A stretch of 64,000 nt of DNA, from NCBI GenBank assembly GCA_027922465.2, contig BQMF02000601.1, forward strand, positions 124,001-188,000, written 5' to 3'. Positions 56,775 through 64,000 of this stretch are shown here, in pieces. Under the pieces are notes generated by a model. It ran no database searches and had not been told where the DNA came from. It was given only the letters and a program-made list of their open reading frames with translations. Each line of letters starts with the position of its first letter. The first letter of the stretch is position 1. The position numbers and the translations under genes were made by a program. Origin of the DNA: Turritopsis dohrnii. Taxonomy: Eukaryota > Cnidaria > Hydrozoa > Anthoathecata > Oceaniidae.

Positions 56775-58238
56775 GCTTGGTTCACATTTCTGACATAAGC
56801 ATAAACATAAGCATAAGAAAAAGCCCGTCTGAACAGAAGTTTTCCATCTAAATGGATTTTTCTTATTATACACAACCGTACTCAAGTAAAACAAATTCGT
56901 TTATGTATAGTTACTGTATTTACATGTTTTTAGCACTTGTTAAATAAAGACAACTAACATTTTCGCAGTTTTTAAAATCTTTCTCTTCTGCTTCGTACGT
57001 GGTCCCATTGCCATGGAACTGATCCCTCAAAAGAGTTGACATAAGTTTTCATAGCATTACGCACTTCAACAGCATTTCTCGAAGGTCGAGATCCTCTTAC
57101 GCCACCCAACGGTTCAAGTGAACCTATGGAACCATCAGAAGAAACTATGCTGCGCCATTCATCAACTTTTAGCCGCCCCGAGTCATCGTAGCTGTCTACA
57201 AAACCTGCAGGCAATAAGATGCGCTACTTGTCTGCCACAAGAAATCATGAAGCGCCACAGCTGCCTGAACAATTAATTGCGACACCTCTACACTGGTTTG
57301 AAGCGGCCTTAAGAAAATTCTCCAACGAGCAGCCAATATCTCAAAGGTACTTTCGATCACTCTTCGCGCCCTCGATAGTCCATAATTAAAACTTCTTTGC
57401 TCTTCTGGAAGATCTTGTCCAGAGAAAGGACGCAGTAGCCAAGGTTGTAATGGAAACGCCTCATCACCAACTAAAAAGTACGGTACCTCTGTTTGTGAAC
57501 GGCTGGCAATTATTGGTTCGGCACACGGAAGATCCATCTCGTCAGCGAAAAACCTTTTCCCTATTTCTGAATTTCTAAAAACACCGCTATCGTTATTAGA
57601 GTCGTAACTTATAATATCCACGAACGAAAAATTGCAATGGGCGTCACAGACTTATCAATTCGGCACAAGAATGACATAGACTGTTGACTATTTCCATACG
57701 CTAAATAGTGGATCGTTAAGCACAACTGCTCAGCCGCGGGTATGCACTTTCGAAACATCGTACATGCGAGGACCAACAACATTTAACAAATAACTGAATG
57801 ATTCTAGCGACATTCGCATATATCTGCTAAATATAAAAAATAAAGACATCATTATTTACAAGCACCTTATTTGCAGCATACCCAAAAGCCAGACAACGTA
57901 CCTGATATAAAATTCTCGATCTCCAAGACGCAGTTCTTGTACTAAGTTGTGATATTCTCCAGTTATTTCCCGGTTTTTCAAAATATCTCTGACCCATTTT
58001 TTCTTCTCCCTTTTATAATAACAACAGTGTTGTTTTTTTCTTCATTAAAAGCAAAGCTAGAAGCATAAGAATATCTTCCTCCTCTTCATCCATTTTAAAA
58101 TTCTCTTTTAAACTTCTTTTATTCTTATGTCACAATGTGAATGTCTTTATGCTATGCTTATGTCGTAATGTCTAAATGTCCACTGCACATGCCTATGTCG
58201 CTTATGTTAATGATTATGTCAAAGATGTGAACCAGGCT
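56775..58238 (-). mobile_element. 1.46-kb Harbinger element with TAA target duplication
   Basis: Ends AGC(T/C)TGGTTCACAT followed by TGACATAA and repeated ACATAAGC motifs in opposite orientation. TAA flanks both (56772-56774, 58239-58241). It contains the HARBI1-like pseudogene on the minus strand. No MADF gene lies between the ends. Confidence 0.9.
56972..58096 (-). pseudogene. HARBI1-like Harbinger transposase with one intron
   Basis: From ATG near 58096: an acidic start MDEEEEDILMLL, a one-base frameshift, then KKWVRDILKNREITGEYHNL and VQELRLGDREFYI. A GTACGT...TTTAG intron (about 57902-57835) joins to RYMRMSLESFSYLLNVVGPR. Next come IPAAEQLCLTIHYLAYGNSQ, then PYFLVGDEAF, RARRVIESTFEILAARWR with the catalytic Glu, and after a frameshift near 57205 the tail AGFVDSYDDSG to VPWQWDHVRSRR. 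The DGKH-type block with the first Asp is missing, near the 57621-57660 junction. Dead transposase inside clear terminal repeats. Confidence 0.88.
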
Positions 58239-58239
58239 T

Positions 58240-58456
58240 AAGCATTTTCAAGTGACGTTTCAAGTAACGGTTTCAAAAAACGGTTCCCAATATCTTCGAT
58301 AGTATAATGGTAACCTCTGGCAGCAACAACAAATTTGTATCTTCCCATGTTGAAAAATCTTGTGCGACAAAACTGGAATGTTTGTCTTTCTCTTTGAAAT
58401 GTCTTTTTTTGAAACGTCATTTGAAAACGTGCACTTCTTTTGACTTTGTCTTCAGG
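58240..58456 (-). pseudogene. basic coding remnant next to the Harbinger element
   Basis: A 60-codon frame from ATG 58420 encodes KKTFQRERQTFQFCRTRFFN and GYHYTIEDIGNRFL. It might be the next part of the MADF-type gene at 58690-59106, disrupted by the Harbinger insertion at 58238. No firm domain match. Confidence 0.3.
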
Positions 58457-58689
58457 TACTATCCAATTTTATTTAATTCTTCCAATAATGTCTACCTTTT
58501 AACTCTTTGAAGTTAGAGTCTAACTTGATTGAAATTTAAATATTTATGCCATATAAGATCCCTTGGTAAAAGAAATGATTTTAGTTTGTTTTGTTTACCC
58601 ATGTTATATTTTTAAGGGGGTGAAAAAGTATTTAATTGTTATCCCATAAAATGCAATGCTCACACTTGTCTTTTTAATTTATAGTTGGG

Positions 58690-59106
58690 TTATCCATTGC
58701 TTTCAAAACATTTTGCCAAGCCAAGTTTCTTCTTTGATTGTTCCTTAGACGAGTTAACCTTTGTAATCCAAAGACAGAGATACTTTTTGACTTCCTCAAT
58801 GAATATTTCATGATTGAATTCATGTTCTTCTACAGGTGTTCCTGGTAATGTCAACATGTCTGAAATTTCAGAACTGTCTATTGCGGAAATATATGCTGTA
58901 TTAGGTTGAATTATTAAACTACTGTTAGATGTACTATTTGGAAAGAAGAAAGAGGCGTTGGTTTGGGGAACACTGTAATTATTCTGTGATCTCAGGTAAT
59001 TATATTCATTCCAAACATTTGAAATTTCTTTATAATCCGCTTCTTCGTCAAATGAATTGTTTTCATTATCATCTGCTTCTGTCTGTTTTTCTTGGTGGTT
59101 GTATAA
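58690..59106 (-). pseudogene. MADF-type protein, exon or remnant without start codon
   Basis: A 138-codon open stretch on the minus strand lacks a start codon near its beginning. It reads an acidic Asn-rich region (EADDNENNSFDEEADYKE) and ends HEIFIEEVKKYLCLWITKVN followed by a basic stretch, KEQSKKKLGLAKCFES. FIEEV-x-LW with following lysines is the start of a MADF domain. It is 450 bases outside the ends of the neighbouring Harbinger element, so it belongs to a different element or host gene. The last ~35 residues suggest the domain; the rest is unassigned. Confidence 0.55.
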
Positions 59107-59740
59107 TTACTGGTTTGATCTATATCTTCCTGTATCATCACAGTCCATGCCTTCTTTTTGTTCGTCCGATCGTGTTGTTTTGTTGGTGGTGAGTTTGAAA
59201 TGAGGTTTCAAAACATAGAATATTCAGGGTATTTAAAAATGCTGACACAACTGAAAATAAAAATTCCTGACTGGCTGAAATCCAATATTCCACTAAGATC
59301 CGCGCTGACTGAATAAAAGTTGAATCAAAACCATCAAAACCTTTTTTCAACGAGCGTGATATTTTTCAACCCAACATTTCATTCGATGGTAATACTGCAC
59401 ATGCGCATCGGTTGAAAATTCATCCCGAGCTTAAATATTTGCCATATGGAAAACATGGTTAAGAGTCGCTTCTTCCGTGAGTTGGGTAACCGAGAACCAG
59501 CGCTGACCATCAGGGCGTCATTACAGCTGGTCGTCTTCGCTTCAAGAAGCTACTTCATCGCAAAGCATAGATACGTTTCACATATACATTTTTCTAATTT
59601 CTTAAATACCGTCTATTTTTTCTAATGGAGAAGAAATGTTAATCTTTACTGACACTGACCCTGCCGTTGAAAGCAATTCGGCTTTACAACAACAACAGTA
59701 GCAGCCCTTAGCAGAACCGTTAAGTTAAGTACATGTCAAT
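59107..59740. other. spacer with a segment shared with 37.7-37.8 kb
   Basis: Around 59350-59460 the sequence contains CCATATGGAAAACATG and, reversed, GGGATGAATTTTC, similar to 37735-37800 at the start of the Harbinger fragment there. It may be an old Harbinger end. No gene is seen. Confidence 0.45.
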
Positions 59741-60070
59741 TTGAATCTAGGTTCTAGTAACGGCACATTTTTTCAACAGCTGTTACAGAAAATACATAAC
59801 TTGACTGATATGATTCATCAGCAAACAGTGCAGAAATCACAACACATAGTGGGAAAAGGTAGTGTAAATAAATCCTCCACAATAATCTTTCCTTACACAG
59901 GTTATTGCGCCTGCCACACTGCAGAGACAAGCTTCCTCTAATAAAAGGAAAGTTCAACACTTAAATATGGTGACCACGCTTCAAAAACAAGTCTCTGCTG
60001 AACTTGTTGAAGAGAAAAAGTTTGGACCTCCCATTGCTGCAAATATAACAGTATTAATACAAACAGATAT
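59741..60070 (+). pseudogene. exon-like fragments, possibly of a transposon gene
   Basis: Two exon-like pieces: GTFFQQLLQKIHNLTDMIHQ to VGK|GTAGTG, and after TTACACAG, VIAPATLQRQASSNKRKVQH to VEEKKFGPPIAANI. The second part (E-x-K-x-x-x-G-P-P-I/V) resembles the linker found before recombinase-type domains in some cnidarian repeat genes, which I recall only loosely. No catalytic domain follows in the window. Confidence 0.3.
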
Positions 60071-60313
60071 ATAAATATTTATTTGAGTCTTTGTTATACT
60101 CTCAACTAGCACAGCAATACTAACCATTTCACAAGTTTTTCTGAACAGTTGCGAGATTGTTTGACTGCTTCAATTACTTCATGCTCACAACTCCAAAACG
60201 GAGGTTTTGATTTTAATAACGAGTAAGGCTAGGATCGAAAGAGTGCTGTCATACCTGTTTTTTCAAATAAAGCAGGTTAAGATCTTTTTCTAGCATCTTT
60301 TTTCTTTGTTCCA

Positions 60314-61243
60314 TTAACTTTGAGATGTAGTCACCTTAGATCTTAAAGCAATAACATTGTTATTCTTCACACGTAACACCCGTTTTATTTCCTTTCTTAG
60401 CTCAGATTGCGTCAACAGCACTAAAACTGGATTCACAACAAGATAAATAGCATATGAACCGCCAGATATCTTGGCAAAATATTCTTCTTCAATCAAAGCG
60501 CTCAAAAAGTTACTTGATCCCAACACGACAACAAAACCCATGGTTAAATAGCCAAACTTTACCATTTCCATGACAGTTTTTTTTGCTTTTGCACGTAAAT
60601 TCAGTTGCTCTTGCTCCACTCCAAACTTCTTGTTTTGCATTGAAATATCTGTTCTATGTCTGCTTATAATCGTTTTGATACATTCACTAAGATATATGAC
60701 TGAAATAGAGTAAAGCACTGAGAACACCATCCATAATGAGCCAACAGATATCATGTAAGTCCGGTTATTCAGATTTCTCTCATGTGTTAAATGGGCAGTA
60801 AGCATAACTGCGGCAGGAAACCATGGAAATAACATGCTCAGTTGCAATCTCCGTCTTGTCACAATCAAACAATACTTTAACGGATAAGCTATACTTACGT
60901 ATCTTTCGATTATAACAACCACAGTCAAAAACACCGACACTGTCGACAACGTATGAAGGAACGCCCTTATATCTGCTTGGCGTTTCATTGTGTCGGCTGA
61001 TCCAAACATGATCCCACCAGCACTGCTGAAAATATCCACTATACACAAATAACCAATCAAATTCATCCTCGTTGCATGAAATTTTCTTTTTGTAATAATC
61101 ATAAGAACAATACAAAGATCCAAACATATTGAGAGTGATAGTAATATGGGTATGTAGACACTAAAAATGTTTCCAGTCAAAATTGTGTTGGTCATCTTTG
61201 CACCAGTTGATATGTTTTTGTGTATTTTGTTCATGGTTACCAT
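60314..61243 (-). CDS. class A (rhodopsin-like) GPCR, intact single exon
   Basis: 309 codons from ATG 61243 (a second ATG is three codons on). The short N-terminus has an N-glycosylation site (NIS). Seven hydrophobic spans can be placed: near residues 27-48, 60-80, 93-117 (ending ERYVSIAYPL, the E/DRY motif), 136-155, 166-190, 225-250 and 258-280. The seventh ends NPVLVLLTQSELRKEI, equivalent to NPxxY followed by helix 8, with Tyr replaced. A Lys-rich loop (RAKAKKTVMEMVKFG) precedes span six. The protein sits in the plasma membrane and couples to G proteins; the ligand is unknown. Single-exon orphan receptors of this kind are common in cnidarians. Confidence 0.85.
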   Translation of the reverse strand: MVTMNKIHKNISTGAKMTNTILTGNIFSVYIPILLSLSICLDLCIVLMIITKRKFHATRMNLIGYLCIVDIFSSAGGIMFGSADTMKRQADIRAFLHTLSTVSVFLTVVVIIERYVSIAYPLKYCLIVTRRRLQLSMLFPWFPAAVMLTAHLTHERNLNNRTYMISVGSLWMVFSVLYSISVIYLSECIKTIISRHRTDISMQNKKFGVEQEQLNLRAKAKKTVMEMVKFGYLTMGFVVVLGSSNFLSALIEEEYFAKISGGSYAIYLVVNPVLVLLTQSELRKEIKRVLRVKNNNVIALRSKVTTSQS

Positions 61244-61252
61244 TTCAGACAC

Positions 61253-63029
61253 ACAATGTACTTACACAGTATTTGCAGATATTTCCATGCAATGATTCAC
61301 GTATTCCATTTGATATGTTAATTTTAACTATACGATGTAAAATGTCGATCAACTGTTTATCATTGAAACTTGTTAAATTTGCTTGGAACAAGTTGCGATA
61401 ATTCATACCGAAAACGTTCAAAAGTCTGAAATTACAAAGCAAAAGCTTACGAATACTTTTATGGGAACAAATAACAATAAATAATCTACATTCAATGCGC
61501 TCTTAAAATGTTAGGAGCAAAATAGAATAGGAAAAGGTATTTTTTAGAAACCTTCTTTTAAGTTATTCATATTTCTGCATTGTTTATCTTGGCTGTTATA
61601 AATTTTCTGAACATTGTTTTTGTTCCAGATATTACATAAATAAAAGTCGTTTTCGATAAAGTGATAAAGGATTGCTTCTAGTTCCAGTTTAAGTAGGTAT
61701 GGGTATAAAATCTTCCCCTCACCACATTACATGAAGAAGATGAAACAAACCAATGCAAATCGAAACTTTATTTAAACAGTATGATTTTGTATCTAGAAAA
61801 CCAATTATACCAGACGATACTGTCGACACAACCATCTATCTCCTGTTTAAACAGGAGTTTCTACTAATAAATAACACTCAAAAACACACTTGCCTTTTGA
61901 GGGCAAATTTAATGTCTTAAAAGCGATCCAAAAATCTGCATAATGTTGGTATGGAATATCTGAATATCAATTTTCAGTCGTATTTAATTGATTACTTTTA
62001 GTTCACGAATGAAACTTTTATCATCTCTTCATAAACCAATAAATTCACAAAGGTTTTTCTGAATATCCTTTGCTGCTCCATGCTTCTCCTCACATTATCT
62101 CACTGATCTTTTGTTGTCAAAACCTTATATCTCTTTAACGTGTTAAGTGAAACCAATATATGAATTTCCTGAAAGATTAAATTTAATATCATGTAGCTGT
62201 GATATTTTGTAAATATTTACATGAAGAAGTCATTCATTTTCACAATTGTGATTAAACCGCTAACTGTTTCACTTAGGTTGCAAAATCGTTGGAAATATCA
62301 TTTTCTAATATCGACTATATATACATCTTTGAAAAAGATCGTTAAATTGTTGTAAGAAAACAAAGCGTTATGTATTTCCTTCATCTAAGAAAACACTATC
62401 AAAAAAACCATTAACACTATCTTTACCATGAATTATAAATAACTGCTTTGCTGATGTAGAAGTGCTTGTTAAATTGTTATCGTGAAAAACGTTGAAAGAA
62501 CAAAGATTATTAGGTGAAAATATGTTTGAGAACCTGTGAACTCAAACTGGTTTAAGATTAGCTACCCTGTATTTACTTTTATCGTTTCAAACGGAAAAAC
62601 ATTTCAAAACATTTCAAAACAAGTAAATCATTGCACTAGGAATCTGTCCAATAGTGATAAGCTTGAGTATTACATAAAGAGTAATAATATGATGTGCGCT
62701 GGTATTTAATGCAGTATGATTTGAAGTTAGTTTATGTTGATACTGGGTGTTTGATTGAAATCCATATGCTATCTTACCGCTTCTTGTCTCAGAAATTTTT
62801 ATTTATGATTCTGTTGCAATTTCTCGAACAAAACAACTTGCGCTCTTTAACGAGTTTATTTTGAAGGAATAAAATGTTGTGTCAATTCTGCAAAACTTTT
62901 TTTTCAGCTACATTTTTGTGTACCCATCAGAAAAAAAAAACATCCCTAAAACACATCTTTTTTTCAAGCATTTGAATCAAATAAACGGTAACTGAACAGT
63001 TTATTTGAAATAACGTTAATTTAATTTAA
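61253..63029. other. no recognisable feature
   Basis: AT-rich sequence upstream of the GPCR gene and beyond. No coding frame with a recognisable domain, no paired repeats found. The first few hundred bases may include the receptor's promoter. Confidence 0.5.
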
Positions 63030-64000
63030 ACCGAATTCTTTCTAAGATGTTGGTTCAAGCGGTATTCGATACACGTTTATATCGGACAATGCTGTGTAAA
63101 TGTTGCATTCGTTTGATATGCATGGTGCATTGCATCGCAACAAAAATGTGTTGTTACATTCATATGTCCCATGCAACATTTTGCTTATTTGAATACCGAG
63201 TTGAATGTGAAAATAACATCAAAACATATCAATATCAACTGTTTTGTACGTCATTGGTTCGTTCACACAATTAATGTTGTACATAATGTTGCAAAGGCTC
63301 ATGTCAAACGAGTGCAAATGTTTTCCAAATGTTGCATCATATGTTGTAGCAAATATTTCGTTCGTTTGACTAGCGCTTATGAACGCCAAAACGCATGCAA
63401 AATCATTCAATATGAAAAAATGGTACAGAAACTTTGAATGAATGTTTGAACAAATTTAACTGTAAGTCCAATAGCATCCTTCATAACCACATACAACTTT
63501 TTCATGCAACATGTCAGCTAATGCTCGACTAACATGATGGACTTGCTTTCCCTGACCTTTAGTAAGCCATCATATATAATAAAAACTGACCAAGAAATCG
63601 TATAAATAGAATAGATAAGTATAAATCAAAATTTTCCTATACTATCCTACTCATGCAGTAAAGCGCTGATCAAACGAACACAACATTTCATGCAAAATTC
63701 GATGCACGACCATACAGCACTGTTGTATGGTCGTGCAATCGTTTGAGGGAGTGGCTACTTACTTGCTACGTTGTCCAAAATATTTCATTTTCGGAATCAA
63801 ATAGTCTTCAAAATAGATATCATCATATTAACCATTCCATTTGACGTTGGATTTGACGTTCGAAATTCAAATTGCTTTAAGAAATTGTTGTTTTGATATG
63901 TCACATGAATTCAACATCATAAGAAGCAACATTATTTCAACACCTTACAACAAAATGAACATGATCATTTTTTTGTGTAGTCATGCAACACTGTTGCATG
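63030..64000. repeat. hairpin-rich, TGTTGCAT-rich region
   Basis: Repeated (A)TGTTGCAT/ATGCAACAT motifs (63100, 63170, 63335, 63505, 63982). 63704-63738 is a near-perfect hairpin with 12-base arms (GCACGACCATAC and inverse). The window ends in another palindrome, ATGCAACACTGTTGCAT. Likely part of a TIR element continuing beyond the window. Confidence 0.55.

Noticed and set aside
60780..61127. 115-codon minus-strand frame overlapping the GPCR
   Set aside because: Out-of-frame shadow of the receptor gene.
1..64000. tRNA, rRNA or other structural RNA genes
   Set aside because: I looked for cloverleaf-type and conserved rRNA segments by eye and saw none; a covariance-model search would be needed to be sure.

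Overview
This is AT-rich eukaryotic DNA with introns, target-site-duplicated DNA transposons, a LINE, Helitrons and an interstitial TTAGGG tract. No bacterial gene organisation is seen. The mixture of PIF/Harbinger elements with MADF partner genes, MULE/SWIM genes, OTU genes and a divergent class A GPCR suits an invertebrate animal, and a cnidarian (perhaps hydrozoan) is my best guess. That placement is inference and not proven by the sequence.

Layout. 1-3370 is a decayed LINE. 3400-13500 is repeat-rich: a 718-bp TIR element, an element with a (TAC)n core, a 1-kb TA-flanked TIR element, a 21-bp minisatellite with higher-order structure, a ~128-bp satellite carrying a GCGCATGCGC palindrome, a Helitron, and a broken OTU-protease gene split by a 233-bp MITE. 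13.8-16.1 kb holds nothing I recognise. 16.1-29.7 kb is dense in Helitrons (hairpin plus CTAG 3' ends, TCT 5' ends, some head to tail) and includes a Harbinger MITE with a MADF remnant, a MULE with 9-bp target duplication nested in another TIR element, and a two-gene Harbinger element of 2.6 kb. 29.66-35.08 kb is a large element whose ends are full of AAGACGTCTT palindromes, itself holding a 3.1-kb hAT-like element. 35-43 kb has more GACGTC-type ends, an uncharacterised transposon gene remnant, a truncated Harbinger gene and three further TIR elements.

44-54 kb holds exons of a probable four-span membrane protein gene. A 4.85-kb transposon (45379-50230) lies in the same interval. It carries two convergent spliced genes: a RING-like zinc-finger protein and an integrase-fold DDE transposase whose five exons join in frame without a stop (401 codons). 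54.37-55.87 kb is an intact single-exon FUT8-like (GT23) fucosyltransferase gene. 56.8-58.2 kb is another Harbinger pseudogene with TAA target duplication. 58.2-59.1 kb has MADF-type remnants, and 60.3-61.2 kb is an intact GPCR gene on the minus strand. The end of the window (63-64 kb) is rich in hairpins and TGTTGCAT motifs.

Few host genes are visible: the fucosyltransferase, the GPCR and the membrane protein. They share no obvious pathway. Most of the rest that I can identify is transposon sequence, often nested, so relative ages can be read from the insertion order.
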